Assembly: GCF_000218685.1 (NCBI RefSeq)
Contig: NW_006763304.1
Coordinates: forward strand, 1,031,368-1,095,367
Reading direction: 5' to 3'
DNA: 64,000 bases
Origin: Serpula lacrymans var. lacrymans S7.9
Lineage: Eukaryota > Basidiomycota > Agaricomycetes > Boletales > Serpulaceae
The notes below the pieces were generated by a model, which saw nothing but the letters and a program-made list of their open reading frames with translations, did not search any database and was not told the DNA's origin. Numbering within the stretch: position 1 is the first letter of the stretch; each line of letters begins with the position of its first letter. A program made the position numbers and the translations under genes. Below, piece by piece: positions 51,701 to 63,417 of this stretch.

Positions 51701-53402
51701 TGAAAGTAAAACGAGCTATATCGATAAGGATAGTGAAGAGACTGGCCTCTCAAGGCTGGGTTATATAGGAAATCTATTCCTGGACTATTTGTAAGGACGG
51801 GCTGACATGATTGCGTGCTGATACCGCTGATGTGAACTTTTCCTACACTTAAAAGTGCAGAAAGAGATTTCTGGACGACAGTACTATAGCCGAGTAACAT
51901 TTCTAAAACTGCCGGGCCGATCGCGAGTCTGCAACGCCTTATTACTCAGCTGATGCATGTGATAGAGTAGGGGAGACTAGTGATAGAGCGGAATACACCA
52001 CCTTTTTTTAGGAGGATTCACGGTCAAGCAGCACATACATGCTTATCTCTGCACAACTGAGTTAGAGCGTGATACAACAAGGTACCAGTGAAAGCTCAGA
52101 GTACATCAGACGGTACTTGATGATCAGTGCTAGAAAGTCTCACAAAGAGCAAGGAGGGAACTACTTGAAGACGTTTGGGTTACTGGAAATTGTTGTCGCA
52201 ATGCGAAGCAAAATCTAGCACGACTGACTAAGGTCAGGCGGCTTCTTTTTTGAGCGGTAAACAGCGAATGAGCATAGCATATTCCTCAAGGGCGAGGGTG
52301 CCCAATGAAACGCACCTCAGTTCTTGGGGTCCCCAAGTAAGTCATACTACAGAAGATAAATTAGCAGGGAGAGTTTCGCGATGACAACAAGAAAATAACG
52401 ATCGTATATTCGACATCCAGCTCCTTCCGGGGCAGAAAGCACTCATCCCTACCTAGCTGACCTGCTCTCTCGAATGCCACAAGTCCTGGCATCAATACGG
52501 CTGAAGTTACAATACTAACACGGATCTTAGTATGTGTTCGACGAAAGGAACAAATCCGGTAGGAGTGGACATTGCAGCATGGTGTTCTATGTCCGCAGAA
52601 AGAGCAATCAACACTTATCCTCAAATCGGATGCATTTCCCCGTGTTTACCCACTTGTATGTTGTTTGCGCCAAAAGAGATGGGGGGCCAACACTATATGT
52701 CTTTCGCAGGGACCATTTTCACCTGGTAATTTGATGACCAATGAAAATGATAGTAAAAGTTGCTAAGATGGACGTAATGAAAAGCCAACATAATAAACCC
52801 CCAAAGGGAGAAATAGGCGTCAGCACAACCAATTGCTCGGCCAAGAGTGCAAGTGCTTCGAAGACGTCGTGAAATGCAGAAGAGATATGGTTTCTTCAAA
52901 GAAGGCTTTCTGGTAGTTTCCGAGTTTGCTGTATTATGCCACACTAACATCCGATGTATGGATGGAATACGACAAAATGATAGCGAGAAGCTGAATATCA
53001 GTGTGGATTAGTCCAGGTTAAGGCCAAAATCGCACTTGCCATGGTTCTAGTCGCTATGCCATGTTTCGTGGTATCGTAAATCCAGTTGAAATCTATCTGT
53101 ATGATGCCGAAGTTGGTGAATTATAAGGGATGGTCCGATCACTTGTTGTAAAGACAAGAGAAAACAACAGCGGAACCTTCGTTGCTACTTGGTTCCTTCA
53201 CAATTTCTAAAAATCGTTCATAGCATGTCATAAGGTCTGAAAGGCGAGTCTAACAACGATTGTTTGAGTATTCCCAGAACTCTCTTACTGCTCTCTATAT
53301 TATTCACCTATGCCAATAACATCCAAGCCCCCGGCTATATCATACTAAATTGGAATACTTCAGGATAACCTAACAAATGTACATAACTTACGACTTACTT
53401 AG
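51701..53402. other. Intergenic region between the two OYE genes
   Basis: About 1.7 kb without a recognisable gene. It should hold the promoter of copy A (TATA-like CTATATAA on the minus strand at 51761-51768) and the 3' end of copy B. Short frames here do not resemble known proteins, and I saw no remnant of a third OYE copy. Confidence 0.5.
51761..51768 (-). promoter_or_regulatory. TATA-like box of OYE copy A
   Basis: The minus strand reads CTATATAA about 61 bases before the ATG at 51700. The spacing fits a fungal core promoter. Confidence 0.45.
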
Positions 53403-54687
53403 TCACAGCTTATCCTCGCTCACAATTTCCCCGGCAAAAGGAAAATCCGTATAGCCCGAGGGAGTCAAGTTACCTGGCTGATAAAAGGTCTCTCTGTCTT
53501 CCGCGGTGAGAGGTAAATTCTTCAACAACCGGAAGGGGAGATCTGGCTGTATGGAGAAAATGGTTAAGAATTCTTGCACGACTGGTCCAGAAAAAAGGTC
53601 GTACATTGGGTATATATTTTTTCCCGAATGCGATCAAGCCGCCTTTGTCTTCAACCCGTCGTAAAGCACCTTCTCTATCATATCCTCCAGCACTGATGTA
53701 TGGTCGATCACCCCAAATATCTCGGATAAAATCATTTAAATCCGATGCGGCTCCCAAAAATTCTGTTGTTCCGTTGTGGCGCGCCTCGACAACATGAACA
53801 TACGCAAGAGGATACTTGAGGAGCTGGGTCACTAAATAAGAAAATGTGGGAACAGGATTCTCCATACACATGTCTGCAACAGGCTATCAGCAACGAAGAA
53901 AAGGACGGTGCTAGGACGTGAATAAACCTAGGAAGGGACTCCAAGGACTCAGACGGATCGCGGTCTTCTGGGGACCTATAGCTTGAGCAATTGCATCGAC
54001 GACTTCCAGAGCGAATCGAGACCTCTTTTCGATGCTTCCACCGTATTCATCCGTGCGCTTGTTGCTAACGTCTTGTAGAAACTGATCAACTAGGAATCCA
54101 TTAGCCCCATGAATCTCGACTCCGTCAAATCCAGCTTTATGAACGGCGTTGGAAGCTGCGGTGGCATAAGCGCGCACATACTCCTCGATCTCGAAAATAG
54201 TAAGTGGTTGCGGGATAAAAGATTTTCCCGATAAAGGGATCCCAGAGGCAGAGACGTAAGGAGAGTTATTCTCCTTTGTGAGAATGGAAGGGTCCGCGGC
54301 ACGACCTAATGCCCAAAGCTGAAGGTATATGAAAGACCCTTTTGCATGTACTGCATCTGTAATCTTCATAGCAAAGCCGATTAAGATTTCAGTTCTGGAG
54401 ACGTAGACAATCAACATGTACTCTACCTTCTTCCACCCGGCAATCTGATCGTCGGTGTATATTCCAGGAACATGGTCAAAACCGCCTGCCTTCTGAGAGA
54501 TGAACGTTGCTTCTGTTATTAAAAGCGTCCCAGGCATACTAGCACGCTGAGCGTAATACGTTTCTGCCTGTGGACCTGGGACATGGTTTGCATGAGCCCT
54601 GAAGCGAGTTAGAGGTGCCATAACGACGCGGTGCTTCAAGGTGGCATCTCCTACTTGGATAGGCTGGAAAAGCTTTGCGGGTGACAT
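53403..54687 (-). CDS. Old Yellow Enzyme-like protein, copy B, with Phe at the expected proton-donor site
   Basis: It starts MSPAKLFQPIQVGDATLKHR (54687) and follows copy A closely, with MAPLTRFRAHANHVPG, FIYLQLWALGRAADPS, NKRTDEYGGSIEKRSRF, ISAGGYDREGALRRVEDKGG and TPSGYTDFPFAGE, stopping at 53403. Three introns are at the same positions as in copy A. The active-site motif reads EIHGANGFLVDQF. His and Asn are kept, but Phe replaces the Tyr that acts as general acid in classical OYE (Tyr196 in OYE1). The codon is TTC against TAC in copy A. The change predicts altered chemistry, perhaps reduced protonation or a different substrate range. The rest of the fold appears intact, so it is unlikely to be a pseudogene. 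Confidence 0.92.
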
Positions 54688-56327
54688 GGTATAAGGAATC
54701 GAAATGTGAGTGTTACAAGAATGATGTGTTTTTTTCAGAAAGTCGCATCCATCTCGATACTATAAGTATGATCATCCTCCGTGAATTTGTCAGATAAGTG
54801 CATGCTTCCTAGGAATATAGAATACGAGAGTTGATGATTAAACGCACATGAATGTAGATTTTGCGAATATAGCACCATTTGCCTTTGGTCAGCAATTCGG
54901 GTATTCTCACAGCATGCCCGGCGATGATGACAAATAGTGCCTGCTCAGACGTTATCATCCTCTTACAAAGCGTATTACTGTAAGCGTTAGAGTAGAACCC
55001 CAATAAGCAGAATATTATCATCTAGCTAACTGCCTGCGAGAAGAAATAGCCACTGTACCTGGTATTGTGTCTGGTCATTCTACAACGCTCCCCTGATCAG
55101 GTCAGGACGCCATTGAATTATGCCTGCTGGACTCCATGAACTTGAATTGTTTCAAATAAATTCAGATCTATGAGGACTCTTACCTATAAGTAAATTTTCC
55201 CCTGTCTTCAGTCGAACTACACTACTCATCAAGTCAAGAGAACTCAAAATGCAACGAATCACGAGAAATTCAAGGGTACAAGGGGAGCCACTATAGCGAT
55301 GAAAGCTCTACGCCTATGATCAAACTTCTAGAAACCATTTGGACACAGCAGTAACCGCCATGGGCAAAATTGCGAATGTGTGGGTACCAGTGCCCTGTTG
55401 TGGCTAGGAGCCGCACTCATGCCTAAGATTCTAGGAGTCACATCTGCAGAAGGCTCCGCACCGATAATATCACCTCGGCGTCCAAAGTTCAGGTTTGAAG
55501 AAACGCTCAGAAAAAATGCAACATAAATTAATAACTCCACATTTTATAAAAAAGATGTTCTAGGACGTGGAAAGGAAAAGCTCAGCTAATAGAAAAGTGA
55601 GAAAAAAGAATACCTTTAGCTCACTTAGGACGTGGAAAGGAAAAGCTCAGCTAATAGAGAAGTGAGAAAAAAGAATACCTTTAGCTCACTTGCACTTTGC
55701 AATGACATGATTGAGGAAGTGACACCCCTCTGGAAAACATCGACATGCTCTTAGAGTCGAGATCTTCTACAAGCAAAACATCGCACTATTACGAGGTGAA
55801 CTGAACCTCTTACCAAATGTTGGAGTTCATCAGCTAAAACCAGGAATATCTCTTCTATAAGGACACGTTCGTCGCCTTAGCAAGGAGTGATTGATTCCCT
55901 GGCTAGCACGCTAATTTCACTCCCGACATACACGGTTGTGGAAAAATCAAAGTACCCTTGGCCCCGCCATCCCACAGTTGCTGACACTTTCGCTGTACCT
56001 GGCGTGACCTATGTAAGTCACCTAAACCAGCTACGAGACCTCAAGCATCAAGTCCAGTGGAAATCCACCCATGAAGTCTATTTATCTGGCCATGCAAAGA
56101 CAAGTTTGGCAGATACTAGAGGGGAGGTACAGAGGTAGAATTTGAACGAGCAGGAGTAAACGTTTGCCATGGCCGAATGACCGACGAGTGGCAGGTGCCG
56201 GAAAAGGCTTGCCGCACTCACGGTTCGGCCCGCCCCGATTGGTATGATCTCACAGTGGCTGAGCGGCCTTATATCACTCATCTGTGAGCGGATCCACCGC
56301 AATTATTCACCTCACACCGCAACCACC
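54688..56327. other. Intergenic region between OYE-B and transaldolase (divergent promoters)
   Basis: About 1.6 kb holding the two divergent upstream regions and a 65-bp tandem duplication (55561-55690). A TATA-like CTTATATCAC lies at about 56267, 60 bases before the transaldolase ATG. No gene was recognised. Confidence 0.5.
55561..55690. repeat. Tandem duplication, 2 x 65 bp
   Basis: Copy 1 (55561-55625) and copy 2 (55626-55690) both begin TAGGACGTGGAAAGG and end CTTTAGCTCACT. By eye they differ at one base. Such near identity suggests a recent local duplication. Confidence 0.9.
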
Positions 56328-57717
56328 ATGACCACTTCTCTCGACCATCTCAAACAAACTGGTACCGTCGTCGTATCTGACTCTGGCGACTTCGAGTGTA
56401 AGCTTGGTTGTACCACTTGTACTTGATCCGTCTAGCTAACGCTCCCCCCAATAGCCATCGATGTATATAAGCCTCAGGTACTTAGATCTGATTGGATTAG
56501 ATAGCGGAGGTAGAGTTCTAATCTCATAATCATCGTTTCATTGTCCAGGATGCTACTACAAACCCTTCTTTGATTTTGGCTGCTGCCAACAAGCCAGGGT
56601 ATGCCCGCCTGGTTGATGCTGCTATCAAGCACGGAAAGAGCAAAGGTGGTAGCCTCGATGTCCAAGCCAACGCCGCTATGGACAGATTGGTAAGCCCTTG
56701 TGTTTATTGCCGATAAAACTCGGAACATCCCAACGCCTGTCTCTCCCCAGCTCGTCGAGTTCGGTAAAGAGATCCTTGCTATCATCCCCGGCCGCGTCTC
56801 GACCGAGGTTGATGCCCGCCTTTCGTTCGACAAGCAGGCTACCAAGGCAAAAGTAAGTCGAAATGCAAAATATCATCGGTAGAACATCCGTAATATTTTT
56901 CCTTTAGGCCAAGGAGCTTATTGCACTTTACGACTCCGTTGGTATCAAGAAGGAGCGTGTTCTGATCAAGATCGCATCAACATGGGAGGGTATTCAAGCT
57001 GCTCGTGAACTCGAGAGAGATGATGGTATACACTGCAATCTTACGCTTCTTTTCGGTTTCGGTCAGGCTGTTGCTTGTGCTGAGGCTGGTGTCACCCTCA
57101 TTTCGCCATTCGTCGGCCGCGTAAGTCCCAAATCTTAAGCGCCCTGGCAATGACTTACGTACAAGTATTATATAGATCCTTGATTGGTACAAGAAGAGCA
57201 CTGGTAAGAATTACGAGGGTGACGAAGACCCTGGTGTTAAGTCGGTGAAGAAAATATTTAACTACTACAAGCAACATGGCTACAACACTATCGTCATGGG
57301 TGCGAGCTTCCGTAACGTATGTTCTGGGAAATCATCGTATCGTTGGTTAGTCACTGACCTATATATTCATCAGACGGGCGAGATTAAATCACTGGCTGGT
57401 GTCGACTTCTTGACTATCTCTCCATCATTACTCGAAGAATTGAAGGGGTCGACGGAGCCTGTTCCGAAGAAGCTTGACTCTCAGGCTGGTAGGTGTAGTT
57501 ATGAAAGCCTAGAACTATTGTGATATTGACATCCTCAACAGCTGCTCAAGCCGACCCTATTCCCAAAGTTACGTTCATCGACAACGAGCCCGAGTTCCGC
57601 TGGACCCTTCTCCAAGACCAAATGGCTTTCGATAAGCTCCATGAAGGTATCAAGAAGTTCGCAGAAGATGGCGAAACCCTTAAGAATGTCCTCAAGGAAA
57701 AGCTCTCTAAAGCATAG
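56328..57717 (+). CDS. TAL1: Transaldolase (pentose phosphate pathway)
   Basis: The enzyme moves a dihydroxyacetone unit from sedoheptulose-7-phosphate to glyceraldehyde-3-phosphate in the cytosol. It starts [20 protein letters not shown]. The conserved [13 protein letters not shown] (signature 1, formed after introns) comes first. Signature 2 with the Schiff-base lysine is [15 protein letters not shown] (about 56960-57000). [36 protein letters not shown] and [10 protein letters not shown] follow. About seven short introns are used and the stop is at 57717. Length is about 324 residues, normal for the family. Identification is firm. Confidence 0.95.
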
Positions 57718-58165
57718 ATAGTGCGAATCTCTGCCAATCTGGCAATATTGTTCGGTGTATTCTGTAGGAATTCAGGCAGTGAAGGAAAAGGCTTGCATGC
57801 TGTAATAGGATGAAAAATGTAATTCGATGCTATGGTGACCATAGATATTTTCCGCTTCCAATTTCGATAGATGGGAGATGCGTTAGCATATTGTCTTTTT
57901 GCTTATGACATGAAGAAGACATCAAGAGATACCACACCGAAACATTTACCTGAGTATTCCGCAAGTAGTATCATTCGTGGAAATCATTGAGCTGGTACAA
58001 TTCTACAGCTAACTTGTGTACATCCGAAGGGGAAACTTAAATTGATAAATCGACAAGGCCACAGGGAGTACGATCTACGTGCAGAAGTATATCATGTATG
58101 TCATAACGGCATGAACGTGGCAACCAGTAAATGAATATGCAAAGGAAAATAATCAAGAATCGCTA
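57718..58165. other. Convergent 3' region between transaldolase and chitinase
   Basis: These 448 bases separate two stop codons and hold no recognisable gene. Confidence 0.5.
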
Positions 58166-60477
58166 TCACATAAATCGGAAGAATCGAGAATTGATTCTTG
58201 TGGCTTTGGCAGCCCCTGGTTCAAGAGCCGCGGCTGCACCATTGGCCGGAGTAGTGGCGTTCTCTAAAACATTAGCTGGAGCAGAAGTTGCCTTTGGAAC
58301 GGCTGACCCCTCAGGAGCACCGCTAGCCTTAGCAGTAGGAGATGCGGCTACAGGTGTGACTGCAGCATCAGGAACGACTGTGCCTTGTGGAGCCTGTGCT
58401 GTCGCCGCAGACGTGCATGCACCGTCATCAGTCCAGTCGTCAGCAGAACCTAACCAGAGGATTAAGTGAATGTAAGATCAAGATGTACGAAAGAAACGAT
58501 GTTTTTCGACCTCAAGATTTACATACCTCCGGGTTCGTCATTTTCAGTCCACCACTTTGCAGTCCATAGGCTACCACTAAAGGGCTAGTTGAGTCAAACA
58601 CTATGAAGAAGATTAACGTGCTTACTCGTAGGTGACTTGATCTCCGCCGGTGTACTATAAGCACGTCAACACTAATCAGGAATGAAGTGACTCGATACCT
58701 ACAGCCACCCCAGACGACCAAGCAGCGATGCTCGCACAATCTCCAGTGCCTGCCGTGGCGGTGGTAGAGGTCGTAGCTGAAGTAGTGGTCGTTGTCGTTG
58801 TCGTTGTCGTTGTCGATGAAGCAGAGGAAGTGGTGGTCGTAGGTGCGACGGTTCCACCTGTAAGTGCATCTTTGACAGATATATCATACCGATTATTGGC
58901 TGTGATGGAAGGAGTATCAACTAATGATCTATACTGTAAGAAGACAATTATCATACCATATGCTTGCGATGCATCCCACAGCATAACCCCACCAAATGAT
59001 GAATATTCTGCCATGGTCTGCTGAATGATGGTGGTGATGGTCGAGGCATCGACATACCCAGAGCCAGCGGCAGTTGATGAGGCGGGGGCACCGATATATA
59101 CCTTAACATTGGAGTTCGGTGAAACAGTTGTAGCCCAGTTGTCCCTGGACCTTTGTAAGCAAACCATTTCACACAAGATATGGGATAGCTACCATGTGCC
59201 GAAGTCCCAGTCCTAAACCGAAGGCAATACATGAGAATCAATACGACAAACACTCATGCTACTCACGTTGGCGTTACTATACTCATTCAGCCCGCAGTAA
59301 TTATTATCTGCACATATTCAGGACAGCGAGCCCGTTAATAATCTCATGGAAACTCACAGAACTGGACGTAAACAGCATCGAAGCCGACCTCGTCAAGGGT
59401 TGTTCCTATGTAAGCGTCCGGGTACGGACACTGCGGGGCTAGAATCGATTGTACTTTAGAAATGTTATTGGTTGGAGTGTGTAAATTTCCAACCTGCTGT
59501 CACATAGTATCTTCACGGATGGAAAATTAGCGGGTTCAGGACGGCTACTAGTGAAAGCATACAATGACCCACTCTTTGCTTGCACTCTCAGCTAAGGTCC
59601 GGATGGCAGTGACAAATGCAGCATAACCAGTCTGAGAGCCGCCTTCGATATCCAAGTCGACACTACGAAGAACCGTGTAGAGTATAGGCGAGGAGAGCTT
59701 TTGGCATAGAACAGTGAGATCTCACCCATCCAGAACAGCAGCACCGAAAGGACGAGTTGTACTTGATCCTCCAAGGAAGAGATCCCATATCGTCTGGGCA
59801 AACTCTTGGGCTTGCGTATCATTCGAAAATCCTCCACCACCAGTTGCCCCACCAAGCGATAGAGTTACAATCTTTCCCGCAGCTTGGCAGTATTCAATAT
59901 CCGAAGCCAAGAAGGAACAGTTCGGAAGCTGAGTGCCTGCGAAGACAGGATTGTCATTCACGTTGCATGTCTATCAAGCGAAAAAGTGCTTAGAGAAGTG
60001 TGAGGGGGAAAGAGGGTGAAGGCTCATTACATTTGCAAGGTCCAGGGAAGGAAGACCACCTTCGGCGAAAAACTCGTCCAGAAAGGCAACTGGGAATGCG
60101 TTAATGGTGTCATCCTATGGTACATTCAGCATTTTGGTAAGGTAAATCTATTCGAAATACTTACCTGACAATAGTAAGAGATGGGCTGCTGGTATCCAGC
60201 CGTATCATCCGGATTTACTGCCCCATACGAATTCTGGCCCCAGTAACTGTCAAAATTGACGAGTTAAGTGATAAATAGGAATGAGATCCGATAGATACTT
60301 ACACAGCCAGCTAGAAGACAGACATGTCAAATCAGGTCAAGACCAGTCATTCTGTAGTACAACGGATATACACACATTGTTGTTTAGGGACATGTCGAAG
60401 GCCAGGGCTGGAAGGACGGCCAGCTTGAGAAGCACAGAGACACCTGATAGTGCGAAAAGGACCTGTGCCAAGACCAT
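58166..60477 (-). CDS. Secreted GH18 chitinase (class III type) with C-terminal CBM5/12-like domain
   Basis: The enzyme cleaves beta-1,4 bonds in chitin. It begins MVLAQVLFALSGVSVLL (60477), a hydrophobic secretion signal, then the GH18 barrel starts. KIVTLSLGGATGGGGF (about 59850) comes next. The catalytic DGVDLDIEGG is formed across an intron (about 59655-59725). VYIGAPASS and YSSFGGVMLWDASQAY (end of barrel) follow. A Thr/Ser linker of about 30 residues (58755-58850) leads to a carbohydrate-binding module of the CBM5/12 type (CASIAAWSSG, GSLWTAKWWTENDEPGG, DDWTDDGAC) and an Ala/Pro-rich tail. The start is the first in-frame ATG; an upstream exon cannot be ruled out. Likely roles are wall remodelling, autolysis or degradation of foreign chitin. 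Confidence 0.9.
58788..58815. repeat. Hexanucleotide repeat (GTCGTT) in the chitinase linker
   Basis: A run of about four and a half GTCGTT units codes for the poly-Thr linker (ACG/ACA-type codons on the minus strand). It is a likely site of length variation between strains. Confidence 0.75.
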
Positions 60478-62097
60478 GATGAACGACGATATGAGGATGA
60501 GGGTCAGAGATCCGAATACTCGCCATGGTATCGCCCTCTTCTTATACGCTCAACATCACACACATTGATAACCAAAAACAGTGTGAGACTAACTGAGACA
60601 AGCTAGAAGAATAGACCGCCCCAGTTTGCAGTCCTGAAGTGCCATAAGATTACATTCTGCCACATCATCCAGGTACAAAAAGTTTCGGAAGGGGTGAACC
60701 AAAGAGTGCCATGAAGTACGGATGGGACGTTGCGATAGTCGAGCTTGATCGTAACGGTGAGCTCGGTTTGGAGGCTTCAACTGACAGGGGCTCAAGGGTG
60801 TTCAAGGGGCAAACAAGGGAATCGCCCACGAGATACAAAAGGGGCAAATCAAAGAACCAGCATGGTCGTGTCTGTGACCAATGGGATAAACCAGATAAGT
60901 GGGAGGGAGGGTGGAACTAAAACAGATAATTATATTTAGTATTCTTCTACACATCCACATCAGGAACGGAGGTGACGACGAGAATGGTCTGGGTCTGAAC
61001 ACATGCTGCCCTCCTTGACTTGCATATGGAAGAACAGCGTCAACCGGGGAGGATAGGTACATATGACAACCCTAATCTGGATATGAGAATAAGAGAAGTC
61101 AGCGCTCAAGCTTGCGTCATCACTTGAAGGTCATTTCGTGTCGATTTTGACGGACGAGGGCCAGCACATCTTCGGCAGAAGTATACAAGAAAGCCAATGA
61201 TGAGGGATATCAGTATCATGATATCAGTTTCAGGCCCGTGAGTCCGCTTCGAATAGAACATGTGCCGCAAGGTGTGTCTGATTTTGTCCTCTACTCACAG
61301 GCTTTAAAAGCCACCATACAGTTGCAGTGACAGTGTGGCTGCACAACTACGCTGGTTTAGTGAAAGTCTGCTGAGGATCTTCTGAGGATAATGAGACTCG
61401 ACTGTAGGATGTCGTTCCATGAGCAAGTGCCATATACTAGTATGCAAGTGGGAACATGGAACTGTGGACCAAGCTGGGTTCTCCTGGGAGTCTCCCCCTG
61501 ACATAAGTAGAGCCACGCGTGAAAGGGACGAAATAATATCTGCCACCATTCAAAAGAAGACTTACTCGGATGGAAGTTTTGATCAAGTAAAACAAACGAG
61601 GACATGTCATTTGCAATAGTGGTCCTCAGAGCTTGGCTACCGTGACTGCCAGTACTAGTGTGATTATGAGTCACCAGGTTGCTCCATAACTCCTCTTAAA
61701 CTTTAGAGCCTCTTTTGCAAAAATAAGACTCAAACAAAAGTCCCGTTTTATTATATTTGTATTAGACCACAAGAAAAGAGAAAGAGACCATAGAGACTGA
61801 TGGGCTGACTATCCTTTGTTTGGTATATCATATATATAGTAAATGAAAGAAGGGAGGGCAAAAGGACGCAACGGAAGGCCATTGCACTGGGAGAAAATCG
61901 GATTGAAACCTAGTAGCAGCAAGAAGGAACAAAAGATACGCATAAAGAAGATAAATTAATACAACGTGAGTGTAATTTAGAGTGAAATGTCATAGAAACA
62001 CAGAGACACATATCTTGCATACTTCACTTTATCCATCTTGGTGCCGATTTTCGATGCTGAACCCTGTTGCAATAAGGAGCATACACATACCCTAACA
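60478..62097. other. Intergenic region upstream of the chitinase
   Basis: About 1.6 kb without a recognised gene. Two overlapping minus-strand frames near 61304-61674 look like chance. The TATATATAG sequence near 61830 and the AT-rich surroundings are unremarkable. Confidence 0.45.
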
Positions 62098-63417
62098 TCA
62101 TGCTTTCCCCGGAAGGATCATCAAGGCTTCGAGCCGCTCCTCTAAGCCTCTCCCAAGGCCCTCACGTTCCCATTCTCCACCAACATCGTCCAGTACAGCA
62201 ATGCTATCTCTGTCTCTGATCACACCATTGATAGAAGCTGCTGCCGAGTGAGCTTGCGTAAACCCACTGACGCTGGGAATATGGGGTGGAGGATCGAGAG
62301 ACGCGTAACTTGTGAAAGACGAGAGGGGCACCATAGATGCCGGCGTCGAGGCCAGTAGGTCCGAATACGACATGAACGACAACCGCTTTGTTGAAGCATG
62401 AGTAGGTGAGGGAGGATGTGATATATTTAGGGGAACAACAAATGGAGAGCCCGCATACGTAGTTGACGGCGAAATAGCCGTGGATGTAGGAGTGGGAAGT
62501 GACTGAGGAGGGTGTTCGACTGTGGTCGTGGTTGGAGACGACTCTGCAGAAGAAATGGTAGAGTAGTAGGCTGAAGTTGGCGTTGTGATAGAGGGGCTTG
62601 ACTTCTCTTCCTTTGTAGGCGGCAAGACTACAGGCGGGCTTGTTTGGATCGTCAACCTAGTAGGTGACGGCGAGGCACCAAGGTTGTTGTGAGATGATAT
62701 AGATGGGCCAGAAGGTGAAGTTGGAATGCTGAGAAGAAGACTCGCACGCGGGATAGTGGATGCACGAGCGCTAGTAGGGCTAGGACTCCTGCTTCTTATG
62801 CTGCCAATAGGACTGGCCACTCCACTTCGACAACCTCGATCACGGGCGGGAGTGACGACGGCGATGTGCTCTTCCTCAGCAGAAGACGTACCAGCAAGGA
62901 TAGAGGCTGCGCTATCGAGGACTGAAGGGACACTTTGCTCTAACTGCTCCGTGGCTTTGGATCGGGCGATACGATGGGGATTCGGATGGTGGGAATGATG
63001 CGGTGGTGATGGGGGTCCAATTGGTTCGATATCTCTCTCAAAGATGGCAGAGGAAGACGAATGCCTAGAAACGATCCCAAAAAAGTGAGCTACTGAGTAG
63101 AGGAGTTCGGTGGCATCACTCACACTGATGTGGGTGATGAAGGTATTGACGAGGGCGAGCGTGAGCCAAGCCTCGCTTGACCTGCTTGAAGATGCTGTGA
63201 CATCCGATTCGACAGTCTATGTTCTCTCGTGTTCTCTTTCTGAGAAGATAGTAGCGTCGTATTGGAAGTCATATGGCGCAAGTCAACAGGGGGCGAGCTA
63301 TGTGTCGACGGAGGCACTGTTGAATCTACACAAACGACACCCGTCAGTATCAGTGAACTTGGGCAATATAGGATATTGCTTACTGTGGAGAGATTGAGGG
63401 GAAGAGGTGGAGGACAT
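62098..63417 (-). CDS. Ser/Pro/Thr-rich protein of unknown function
   Basis: Three exons join: MSSTSSPQSLH (63417), then NSTVPPSTHSSPPVDLRHM to LGSRSPSSIPSSPTS, then HSSSSAIFERDIEPIGPPSP and the long last exon ending MILPGKA (62098). The intron at about 63060-63115 has GTGAGT and TTTCTAG; without it the frame would break. The predicted length is about 390 residues, mostly low complexity and likely disordered, with a compact stretch STKRLSFMSYSDLLASTPAS and a charged end VGGEWEREGLGRGLEERLEAL. I know of no function; the last two stretches are the parts most likely to be conserved. Confidence 0.7.

Noticed and set aside
58728..59024. Plus-strand 98-codon Val-rich frame opposite the chitinase
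   Set aside because: It is a shadow of the Thr-rich linker codons on the other strand.
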